Below are positions 9,022 through 14,681 of a stretch of DNA of 14,681 nt, piece after piece. The stretch comes from an uncultured Flavobacteriaceae bacterium (GTDB lineage: Bacteria; Bacteroidota; Bacteroidia; Flavobacteriales; Flavobacteriaceae). Where the stretch lies: the NCBI GenBank assembly GCA_938018045.1, contig CALIIP010000131.1, forward strand, positions 1 to 14,681, written 5' to 3'. The notes below the pieces were generated by a model that had not been told where the DNA came from, made no database searches, and saw nothing but the letters and a program-made list of their open reading frames with translations. The stretch's first letter is position 1, and every line of letters starts with the position of its first letter. A program made the position numbers and the translations under genes.

Positions 9022-11024
9022 TATGATAATTCTAACTTTATTGTTGCACCTTTAACTACTTTTTCTCCAATTTCTATTGATTGATTTTTTACTTTTCCGT
9101 TACCAAAAAATGTCACCTTTAATCCTAAATTTTCTAACAAAGACACAGCATCCATCACAACCATCCCTGTAACATTTGGTACTGTTTTTAGCTGTTTTTC
9201 TGATACGCTGTTATACTTTTCAAAATCACTAGTAACACTTGCAAATTTTGGTTCTACATTGATAATTTCTTTTAAAAGTGGTGCGTCTGTATATATTTTT
9301 TGAGCAATGTCTTTAAAAACTGGTCCAGAAACATCAGCTCCGTAATATCCCTTCTTGAGGTTTGGCTTGTGAATCACAACTATACACGAGTACTTTGGAT
9401 TTTCAGCAGGGAAATATCCTGTAAAAGATGAAATATATTTTTTGTCTTTATTCCATTCTTCAAAATTTGCATATTCTGTTCTTGCAGTTCCTGTTTTTCC
9501 GGCCATAGAAAAATTATCGTCATATAATTTTTGTCCTGTACCTCTTACAACAACATTTTTCAACATCTCTTGAACTTTACTAATTGTTGTGCTTGAACAA
9601 ATTTTTGAATCAATAACTTCTTTATTAAAAATTTCTACTTTTTTATCCCAAGAACGAATCTCTTTTACCATTCTTGGCTTCACCATTTCACCATTATTTG
9701 CTATCGCATTATAAAAAGTAAGTGTTTGTAAAGGCGTTAAAAGCAGGTTGTAACCATATGCGATTGAAGGCAAAGCATTTTTACTCCAATTATTATCTCC
9801 AGGAGCAGGAATATTAGGTTTTCCTTCACCTTTTATTGGCAAACCTAACTTATCATCAAGATGCATTTTCTTTAGTTGATTGATAAATTTATTCGGGTTT
9901 TTATTAAAATTTTCATCGACCAATCGAGCAAAAGCTATATTTGATGAAACCTCTAATGCCCTAGCAGCAGATATTTTTCCATAACCTCCTCTATGAGAAT
10001 CGCTAATATTTCTTCCGTACATTCTATATTTACCTGTTCCAGTATCAACAACAGTACTCGAATCAATCACTTTTAACTCTAAAGCGGCAACCATAGACAT
10101 TACTTTAAATGCAGATCCTGGCTCATGAGATTCCCAAAGCGCATAATTTCTTTTTTCGTAATACTTACCACTTTTCCCTCTTCCTAAATTAGAAATTGCC
10201 TTAATTTCACCAGTCTTCGTTTCCATGACCACAACACAACCATGTTCTGCCTCATAATATTCTAGTTGTCTCAACAATGAATGATGTGCAATGTCTTGCA
10301 TATTAACATTGATGGTCGTTATAACATCTCTTCCGTCTTGCGGTTCGACTTCATTTGTATCACTTATTGGTTTCCATTGTCCTTGAGAAATACGCTGCTT
10401 TCTTCTAACTCCATAACTTCCTTTTAAAAAAGTTTTATATGCTCCTTCAATTCCCGGAGCACCACGATAATCATCATAACCAATAGTTCGTTCAGCAATT
10501 TTTCCTAAAGGATGCTCTCGTTTTGTAGATTGTTCTGCAATAAAGCCTCCTCCATACATTCCTAGATTAAAAATTGGAAAGGTTTTCATTTTCTGATAAT
10601 CTAAATACCCAATATTTCGAGCAATGAATAAATATCTATTTGGTTTTGGCTTTCTATTTCTTGCCTGACGAATCAATCGAACATAATAATCTGATGGCTT
10701 ACCCAACATTTTTGACAATTCTACAGAAAGTGCTTGAATGTTTTCTTCAAAAACGGTGTTATCATCTGGTTTTGAAGCGTCCATTCTGATTTCATATCTT
10801 GACATAGAAGTAGCTAACAAACTACCATCATCTGCATATACATTTCCGCGATTAGCATGAATGGTATCGTTTTTTATAGTACGTTTTTCAGAAAGGCTTC
10901 GGTATTTGTCGCCATCGACATATTGAATATTTGTAAGTTGATAGATTATTGCGATAAAAAACAAGGTCAAGAAGACAAAGAATATATATAATCTACTTAA
11001 TATGTTTTTTTTCTCTGTTGCCAA
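9021..11024 (-). CDS. ftsI: Septal peptidoglycan transpeptidase FtsI (class B PBP3) with C-terminal PASTA domain
   Basis: Class B penicillin-binding protein that cross-links septal peptidoglycan as partner of FtsW. The 667 residues comprise a cytoplasmic tail, one membrane segment (about 11-30), a pedestal domain (about 55-225) and a transpeptidase domain (about 260-580). The active-site tetrad is SAFK, with Ser304 as nucleophile and Lys307. SSN is at 360-362 and KTGTA at 510-514. A single PASTA-like domain fills about 614-667, beginning TVPNVTGM. The most usual tetrad is STFK; alanine here is a mild variation. The only credible start is TTG at 11024: an in-frame stop lies at 11031-11033 and no ATG precedes the conserved N-terminus. 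One base separates it from ftsL. Confidence 0.96.
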   Translation of the reverse strand: MATEKKNILSRLYIFFVFLTLFFIAIIYQLTNIQYVDGDKYRSLSEKRTIKNDTIHANRGNVYADDGSLLATSMSRYEIRMDASKPDDNTVFEENIQALSVELSKMLGKPSDYYVRLIRQARNRKPKPNRYLFIARNIGYLDYQKMKTFPIFNLGMYGGGFIAEQSTKREHPLGKIAERTIGYDDYRGAPGIEGAYKTFLKGSYGVRRKQRISQGQWKPISDTNEVEPQDGRDVITTINVNMQDIAHHSLLRQLEYYEAEHGCVVVMETKTGEIKAISNLGRGKSGKYYEKRNYALWESHEPGSAFKVMSMVAALELKVIDSSTVVDTGTGKYRMYGRNISDSHRGGYGKISAARALEVSSNIAFARLVDENFNKNPNKFINQLKKMHLDDKLGLPIKGEGKPNIPAPGDNNWSKNALPSIAYGYNLLLTPLQTLTFYNAIANNGEMVKPRMVKEIRSWDKKVEIFNKEVIDSKICSSTTISKVQEMLKNVVVRGTGQKLYDDNFSMAGKTGTARTEYANFEEWNKDKKYISSFTGYFPAENPKYSCIVVIHKPNLKKGYYGADVSGPVFKDIAQKIYTDAPLLKEIINVEPKFASVTSDFEKYNSVSEKQLKTVPNVTGMVVMDAVSLLENLGLKVTFFGNGKVKNQSIEIGEKVVKGATIKLELS

Positions 11025-11025
11025 C

Positions 11026-11358
11026 TTAATCTACTTTACTATTTATAACTTTAATTTTTTTTGGCGGATTTTTGGAAGGCAGCAATCCACGCTCTGCTAC
11101 TTTATTCTGAACTGCCGATTCAAGTTCTAGTCTCATGACCTTTGTCCTCGTATCGATAAACTCAGCTTTTAATTCTCGAATTTCACTATTTAACTGAGCA
11201 ATTTTTAATACTTTTTTATCTGTGCTATGCGAACGAGAAATCATAAACAGTAGTAGAAAGACGATATATATAATCATCCGCCAGTTTTTGAAAGCGTCAT
11301 CGCTAACAAGGAATTTTCCTTTTAAAACATTGTAAATATTTTGCTTTACTTTTCCCAT
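11026..11358 (-). CDS. ftsL: Small division protein FtsL (Bacteroidota type)
   Basis: A 110-residue bitopic membrane protein in the place of ftsL between rsmH and ftsI. The first 27 residues are basic and cytoplasmic. Residues about 28-42 form one membrane segment. From about 47 to 85 the heptad-like pattern (KIAQLNSEIRELKAEF and onward) predicts a periplasmic coiled coil, and the tail is short and basic. This is the architecture of FtsL, which with FtsB and FtsQ activates FtsW-FtsI. Sequence conservation is low in this family, so the call rests mainly on topology and position; the SRSHSTDKK stretch after the membrane segment looks like that of other Bacteroidota FtsL. It abuts the rsmH stop without a gap, and its own stop is one base before ftsI. 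Confidence 0.88.
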   Translation of the reverse strand: MGKVKQNIYNVLKGKFLVSDDAFKNWRMIIYIVFLLLFMISRSHSTDKKVLKIAQLNSEIRELKAEFIDTRTKVMRLELESAVQNKVAERGLLPSKNPPKKIKVINSKVD

Positions 11359-12264
11359 TTATACTTTTACTGCCAATCTCAATTTTGCACTTCGTGCTCT
11401 ATTATTTTTCTTTATTTCTTCTTTTGACGGAATTACTAACTTCCCAACTTTTTTTAATGGAACTTCAAAATTTCCATAGAAATCTTTTTCTGGCTCACCT
11501 TCAAACTGTCCGTTTCTAATAAATCTTTTCACCAATCTATCTTCTAATGAGTGATAAGAAATTGCACTCAATCGTCCGTTTTCATTTAATAATTCTGGAA
11601 CTTGTAATAAAAATTCTTTTAAGGCTTCTAACTCTTGATTCACTTCAATTCTTATTGCCTGAAAAATTTGAGCCAAAATTTTATGTTCCTTTGCTTGTGG
11701 TAAAAACTGCTGAAGCACTTCTTTTAAATCAAAACTTGTCTTGATTTTTTTCTCTAATCTAGCATCTGAAATTTTCTTAGCCAATGCTCGTGCATTTCTC
11801 AATTCACCGTAATTAAAAAGAATTTCACTCAATTTCTCTTCACTATAACCATTCACAATTTTAAAAGCAGACAACTCATCATTTTGATTCATTCTCATAT
11901 CTAACGTTGCATCAAAACGAGTAGAAAACCCTCGTTCAGCCTCATCAAATTGGTGTGATGAAACCCCAAAATCTGCGAGTATACCATCGACTTTTTTTAT
12001 ACCATAAAATCGTAAGAACCTTTTTATATATCTAAAATTTTCTGGAACTAAGACAAAACGTTCATCATCAATATTATTTTCTTGCGCATCTTTATCTTGG
12101 TCAAAAGCAAATAGTTTTCCTTCGCTATCCAATCGATTTAAAATCTCTTGTGAATGTCCGCCTCCACCAAATGTCACATCAACATAAATTCCGTTTGGTT
12201 TGATATTTAAACCGTCAATACTTTGATGTAATAAAACCGGATTATGATACTCCATCTTCATCAT
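11359..12264 (-). CDS. rsmH: 16S rRNA (cytosine(1402)-N(4))-methyltransferase RsmH (MraW)
   Basis: SAM-dependent methyltransferase that N4-methylates C1402 in the ribosomal P site of 16S rRNA; it is the usual second gene of dcw clusters. The 301 residues carry the SAM-binding motif DVTFGGGGHS (29-38), DFGVSSHQFD (98-107), LDMRM (121-125), the YHSLEDR motif (237-243) and the C-terminal RARSAKLR (289-296). The N-terminus reads MMKMEYHNPVLL. Starts at 12264, 12261 or 12255 are all possible, and the last, just before EYHNPVLL, may be the true one. The overlap with mraZ is 23 bases with the first ATG and 14 with the third. Length and motifs are normal. Confidence 0.97.
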   Translation of the reverse strand: MMKMEYHNPVLLHQSIDGLNIKPNGIYVDVTFGGGGHSQEILNRLDSEGKLFAFDQDKDAQENNIDDERFVLVPENFRYIKRFLRFYGIKKVDGILADFGVSSHQFDEAERGFSTRFDATLDMRMNQNDELSAFKIVNGYSEEKLSEILFNYGELRNARALAKKISDARLEKKIKTSFDLKEVLQQFLPQAKEHKILAQIFQAIRIEVNQELEALKEFLLQVPELLNENGRLSAISYHSLEDRLVKRFIRNGQFEGEPEKDFYGNFEVPLKKVGKLVIPSKEEIKKNNRARSAKLRLAVKV

Positions 12265-12715
12265 CTATTACATTTCCCATGACTTGTTCTGCCAATTCGC
12301 CAAAATCAACAGCTGCATCGTCAATTGCTTTTTCATATCGATTTTTATCCCAGATTTCAATAATATTGACTGCAGATGACAAAACAACTTCTTTAGTAAT
12401 TCCTGCAAATTTTTGCAAATCATTTGGAATTAATAATCTTCCCGAAGCGTCTAACTCAACAATTTTTACTCCTGCAGTAAATCGTCTGATGAAATCATTA
12501 TTCTTTTTTCTGAATCGATTTAACTTACTTACTTTCTGCATCATATCGTTCCATTCTTGCATTGGGTACAACTCCAAACAAGGTTGAAAAACTGCACGTT
12601 TCAAAACAAAACCTTCTTGCAAAACAGGAGATAATTGCTTTTTTAAAGCAACAGAAAGCATCAAACGTCCTTTGACATCTGCTTTACATTCGTATGTTCC
12701 AATTAAGTTTATCAT
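12242..12715 (-). CDS. mraZ: Transcriptional regulator MraZ
   Basis: SpoVT/AbrB-fold DNA-binding protein that forms a ring-shaped oligomer and, in the bacteria studied, represses its own dcw operon. The 157-residue product has the two family DxxxR motifs, DVKGR at 13-17 and DASGR at 89-93, each starting a MraZ repeat. The start chosen is the ATG at 12715, giving MINLIGTYECK, the canonical N-terminus. An upstream in-frame GTG at 12766 would add 17 residues, but it lies inside the operator repeats and upstream of the promoter-like element, so it is rejected. As first gene of the cluster it is probably autoregulated through the repeats at 12751-12780. Its end overlaps rsmH. Confidence 0.96.
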   Translation of the reverse strand: MINLIGTYECKADVKGRLMLSVALKKQLSPVLQEGFVLKRAVFQPCLELYPMQEWNDMMQKVSKLNRFRKKNNDFIRRFTAGVKIVELDASGRLLIPNDLQKFAGITKEVVLSSAVNIIEIWDKNRYEKAIDDAAVDFGELAEQVMGNVIDDEDGVS

Positions 12716-12733
12716 CGTATCTGCTAGTGTTTT

Positions 12734-12741
12734 CAAAAGTA
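12734..12741 (-). promoter_or_regulatory. Putative -7 promoter element of the dcw cluster
   Basis: On the minus strand this reads TACTTTTG, an exact match to the Bacteroidota -7 consensus TAnnTTTG. It lies 18 bases before the mraZ ATG, giving a very short leader of roughly a dozen bases. No clear TTTG -33 element is found at the usual distance; that position falls within the operator repeats. The assignment is by consensus and place only, with no transcript evidence. Confidence 0.5.
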
Positions 12742-12750
12742 AATAATTAT

Positions 12751-12780
12751 TTCCACTTTTTACCACTTACTACCACTTTT
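12751..12780 (-). promoter_or_regulatory. Putative MraZ operator: three 10-bp direct repeats
   Basis: Read on the minus strand, three adjacent 10-base units are AAAAGTGGTA, GTAAGTGGTA and AAAAGTGGAA, sharing the core AAGTGG at exactly one-helical-turn spacing. MraZ from E. coli (TGGG-type repeats spaced by 5 bases) and from Mycoplasma (AAAGTG-type repeats in 10-base units) binds direct repeats of this kind upstream of mraZ. The match in core, period and place is strong. The array ends 9 bases upstream of the -7-like element and covers the -33 position, suggesting repression by promoter occlusion (inference). Confidence 0.8.
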
Positions 12781-12903
12781 GTTAATAACTTTTGTTTTAT
12801 GAAAAAATTGTGCAGTACAATGCTGATTATCAGTGGTTTTTATACTCTTTCCAATTTTAATAAGCGATGTAACTAAAAAAATCGTATTTTGCTCTAAATT
12901 GGT

Positions 12904-12911
12904 TACATTTG
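12904..12911 (+). promoter_or_regulatory. Putative -7 promoter element of the hydrolase-engB-rluA operon
   Basis: TACATTTG matches the Bacteroidota -7 consensus TAnnTTTG exactly and lies 26 bases before the hydrolase ATG. The nearest upstream TTTG (12888-12891) is only 12 bases away, shorter than the usual spacing, so the -33 element is uncertain. Confidence 0.45.
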
Positions 12912-12937
12912 TCACCATAAAAAATGAGCATTATTAA

Positions 12938-13702
12938 ATGAGTTTTACACTTAAGAAAGAAGGAAAATTTAGCTATATTGAAGAAGGTGAAGGACAACCA
13001 ATTGTTGTACTTCATGGCTTAATGGGAGCGTTGAGTAATTTTGATGGTATTACTTCTCATTTTTCTAAAAATGGATACAAAGTATTGATTCCAGAAATGC
13101 CATTATATACTTTACCAATCATCAAAACCAACGTAAAAAACATATCAAAGTTTATCAAAGAATTTATAGAATATAAAGAAATTGATAATGTGATTTTTAT
13201 TGGAAACTCTTTAGGAGGCCATGTGTCGCTATATTTTGCGAAACATAATCTTAAAAACATCAAAGCACTCGTTCTTACAGGTAGTTCTGGATTGTATGAG
13301 AAAGCGATGGGTGATTCTTATCCAAAACGTGGTGACTATCAATATATCAAAGAGAAAGCTGAAGCTGTTTTTTACGACAAAAATATAGCAACCAAAGAAA
13401 TGGTTGATGACCTTTTTAGTCTTGTAAATGACAGAAATAAAGTAATTAGAACACTTTCAATGGCTAGAAGTGCAATTCGCCATAATATGGCAGAAGATAT
13501 TCCGAATATGAATGTGCCAACTTGTATTATTTGGGGAAAACAAGATAATGTAACTCCGCCAGAAGTCGCAGATGATTTTCATGAATTACTTCCTGATTCT
13601 GATTTATTTTGGATTGACAAATGTGGTCATGCTCCAATGATGGAACATCCTGATGAGTTTAACGATATTTTAGGAAGTTGGTTCGAGAAACGAAAGATAT
13701 AA
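12938..13702 (+). CDS. Alpha/beta hydrolase fold protein of unknown substrate
   Basis: A 254-residue cytoplasmic protein without signal peptide or membrane segment. It shows a complete alpha/beta-hydrolase layout. The oxyanion-hole motif HGLMG is at 26-30, and the nucleophile elbow GNSLGG has Ser91. The acid is Asp203 in IWGKQDNVTPP, and the catalytic His231 sits in CGHAPMMEHPDEF. A lid region rich in charged residues lies at about 120-185. The family includes esterases, C-C bond hydrolases, haloperoxidase-like enzymes and acyltransferases; the sequence alone does not choose between them. It is the first gene of the rightward operon, four bases before engB, and is divergent from the cell-division cluster. 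The start is the ATG at 12938; a five-codon open frame ends on it. Confidence 0.9.
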   Translation: MSFTLKKEGKFSYIEEGEGQPIVVLHGLMGALSNFDGITSHFSKNGYKVLIPEMPLYTLPIIKTNVKNISKFIKEFIEYKEIDNVIFIGNSLGGHVSLYFAKHNLKNIKALVLTGSSGLYEKAMGDSYPKRGDYQYIKEKAEAVFYDKNIATKEMVDDLFSLVNDRNKVIRTLSMARSAIRHNMAEDIPNMNVPTCIIWGKQDNVTPPEVADDFHELLPDSDLFWIDKCGHAPMMEHPDEFNDILGSWFEKRKI

Positions 13703-13706
13703 TCTT

Positions 13707-14321
13707 GTGAAAATAAATACTGCTACTTTTATTGTCAGCAATTCGGATGTTTCAAAATGTCCTGCTGAAAAAATTCCAGAATACGCTTTTATCGGACGCT
13801 CTAATGTTGGTAAATCATCTCTAATCAACATGTTAACCAATCATAAGAAATTGGCAAAAATTTCTGGAAGGCCTGGAAAAACTCAATTAATCAATCATTT
13901 TAAAATAAATGAATCATGGTTTTTGGTAGATTTACCAGGATATGGATATGCTAAAGTTTCTAAAACCATAAAAAAGGCTTTTCAAAGTTTTATAAAAGAT
14001 TATTTCTTGCAAAGAGATCAATTAGTTTGTTCATTTGTTTTAGTTGATTCTCGTCATGAACCACAAAAAATTGATCTGGAGTTCATGCAATTTTTGGGCG
14101 AAAATGGCATTCCATTTGGAATTATATTCACCAAAGCCGACAAACTTGGTAGTTCTATGCTAAATAAGAATATCACCAAATACAAAAAAGAGCTTCTTAA
14201 GTATTGGGAATCTATTCCTATGCATTTTATCACTTCGTCTGAATCAGAAATAGGAAAAAAAGAAGTGTTAGATTATATTGGTCAGATTAATATTGATGTT
14301 GCCGACGATTTCAAGTCGTAG
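13707..14321 (+). CDS. engB: Ribosome biogenesis GTP-binding protein EngB (YihA/YsxC)
   Basis: Small TRAFAC-class GTPase needed for assembly of the large ribosomal subunit. The 204 residues carry all the G motifs: G1 GRSNVGKS (30-37), the G2 threonine in GRPGKTQ (Thr59), G3 DLPGYGYA (75-82), G4 TKAD (142-145) and a G5-like TSS at 176-178. The DLPGYGYA stretch and the short single-domain length mark EngB rather than Era or Der. The start is GTG at 13707 giving MKINTATFIVS, a usual N-terminus for the family; the only nearby alternative, TTG two bases upstream, runs into a stop. It follows the hydrolase by four bases and precedes the pseudouridine synthase by 39 bases. Confidence 0.97.
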   Translation: MKINTATFIVSNSDVSKCPAEKIPEYAFIGRSNVGKSSLINMLTNHKKLAKISGRPGKTQLINHFKINESWFLVDLPGYGYAKVSKTIKKAFQSFIKDYFLQRDQLVCSFVLVDSRHEPQKIDLEFMQFLGENGIPFGIIFTKADKLGSSMLNKNITKYKKELLKYWESIPMHFITSSESEIGKKEVLDYIGQINIDVADDFKS

Positions 14322-14327
14322 GACGAC
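14315..14327 (+). repeat. Short inverted repeat at the end of engB
   Basis: GTCGT-AGG-ACGAC forms a 5-bp stem with a 3-base loop, spanning the engB stop. Only four T follow, six bases later, so it is at most a weak attenuator or terminator between engB and the next gene. A role is not established. Confidence 0.25.
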
Positions 14328-14360
14328 AGCCATTTTAACTACTGATTGAATACAAAACAA

Positions 14361-14681
14361 ATGCATTCTACAAAAAAAAACTTACAAATACTGCACGAAG
14401 ACAATCACATTATCATTGTTAATAAGCGTGCAGGAGATATTTCGCAAGGTGATAAAACTGGTGATACTCCTTTGAGTGAAGTTGTGAAAGAATATATAAA
14501 AGAGAAATACAATAAGCCAAACAATGTATATCTTGGTGTTGTGCATCGTCTTGACAGACCAACTTCTGGAGTTATTATTTTTGCAAAAACATCTAAAGCA
14601 TTGGAACGCTTGAACAAGATGTTACGAGAAAAAACTATCAACAAGACGTATTGGGCGATTGTAAAAAACAAACCTCAACCA
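14361..14681 (+). CDS. RluA-family 23S rRNA/tRNA pseudouridine synthase, N-terminal part (cut by right window edge)
   Basis: The 107 visible codons start with MHSTKKNLQILHEDNHIIIV, followed by NKRAGDISQGD. The RluA catalytic motif HRLDRPTSGV is at 62-71, with Asp65 as the catalytic aspartate, then IIFAKTSKALERLNKM and NKTYWAIV. These are the standard blocks I and II of the RluA family, which isomerises uridine to pseudouridine in rRNA or tRNA. No S4 domain precedes the catalytic domain, unlike RluC and RluD. The exact target (RluA, RluC or another subtype) cannot be assigned from this part. The ATG at 14361 follows an A-rich stretch; an in-frame TTG at 14346 is less likely. It lies 39 bases after engB, probably in the same operon, and makes the set functionally a ribosome-maturation pair with engB. 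Confidence 0.93.
   Translation, partial: MHSTKKNLQILHEDNHIIIVNKRAGDISQGDKTGDTPLSEVVKEYIKEKYNKPNNVYLGVVHRLDRPTSGVIIFAKTSKALERLNKMLREKTINKTYWAIVKNKPQP

Larger units (their letters stand above)
12716..12937. other. Divergent spacer between mraZ and the hydrolase operon
   Basis: This 222-base AT-rich spacer is the only sizeable non-coding stretch of the window. It holds a mraZ-facing -7-like element (12734-12741), the MraZ-type repeats (12751-12780), a perfect 5-1-5 inverted repeat CTGATTATCAG (12823-12833), a hydrolase-facing -7-like element (12904-12911) and a five-codon open frame just before the hydrolase (12924-12941). A 25-codon frame from ATG 12799 to TAA 12876 on the plus strand is open, but nothing supports its expression. 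No RNA gene or riboswitch-like fold is apparent by eye. Confidence 0.8.

Noticed and set aside
12279..12587. 102-codon open frame on the plus strand inside mraZ
   Set aside because: Antisense to mraZ and without recognisable features.
1..12715. Search for inserted or foreign genes within the dcw cluster
   Set aside because: Every gene is a standard dcw member with similar base composition and tight junctions; no insertion, frameshift or pseudogene was seen.
12779..12787. DnaA-box-like TTATTAACA on the minus strand
   Set aside because: It has one mismatch to TTATNCACA, is single and has no origin features around it; expected by chance in AT-rich DNA.
12801..12821. Minus-strand hairpin ATTGT-ACTGC-ACAAT followed by a T-run, terminator-like
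   Set aside because: The stem is only 5 bp and nearly all A-T. It lies upstream of the mraZ promoter, with no minus-strand gene before it to terminate.
14405..14671. 88-codon open frame on the minus strand at the right end
   Set aside because: It lies opposite the RluA-family gene, whose HRLD motif is on the plus strand; a shadow.

Overview
The window is the division and cell-wall (dcw) gene cluster of an AT-rich member of the Bacteroidota, most likely of the class Flavobacteriia and probably Flavobacteriaceae. The basis for this is the gene order mraZ-rsmH-ftsL-ftsI-murE-mraY-murD-ftsW-murG-murC-ftsQ-ftsA without murF, ddl or murB, the lack of Shine-Dalgarno-like leaders, TAnnTTTG-type promoter elements, the Bacteroidota-type small FtsL and FtsQ, and the A+T-rich codon use. 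The genus cannot be told from the sequence. I see no tRNA, rRNA, CRISPR array, insertion sequence or phage gene.

Layout. Bases 1-12715 hold twelve genes, all on the minus strand, read from right to left: mraZ (transcription regulator), rsmH (16S rRNA methyltransferase), ftsL, ftsI (septal transpeptidase), murE, mraY, murD, ftsW (septal glycosyltransferase), murG, murC, ftsQ and the first 222 codons of ftsA, which runs off the left edge. They are packed end to end: only three single bases between neighbouring genes are non-coding, and the other junctions abut or overlap by 1 to 23 bases. Bases 12716-12937 form a divergent spacer. It carries three 10-bp direct repeats that look like a MraZ operator, and a promoter-like element facing each way. 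Bases 12938-14681 hold a rightward operon: an alpha/beta hydrolase of unknown substrate, the ribosome-assembly GTPase gene engB, and the first 107 codons of an RluA-family pseudouridine synthase cut by the right edge.

How the genes work together. MurC, MurD and MurE build the UDP-MurNAc-peptide in the cytoplasm; MurE has the DNPR signature of a meso-diaminopimelate-adding enzyme. MraY and MurG then make lipid I and lipid II. FtsW and FtsI polymerise and cross-link septal peptidoglycan, FtsL and FtsQ scaffold that synthase, and FtsA anchors FtsZ to the membrane. MraZ at the head of the cluster probably represses the whole unit through the repeats just upstream of its own gene. No new system is evident. 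The most useful observations are the operator and promoter geometry in the spacer, the corrected mraZ start, the gap-free gene packing with TTG and GTG starts, and a few lineage-type protein variations (FtsI SAFK and PASTA tail, FtsW loop, MraY insertion).
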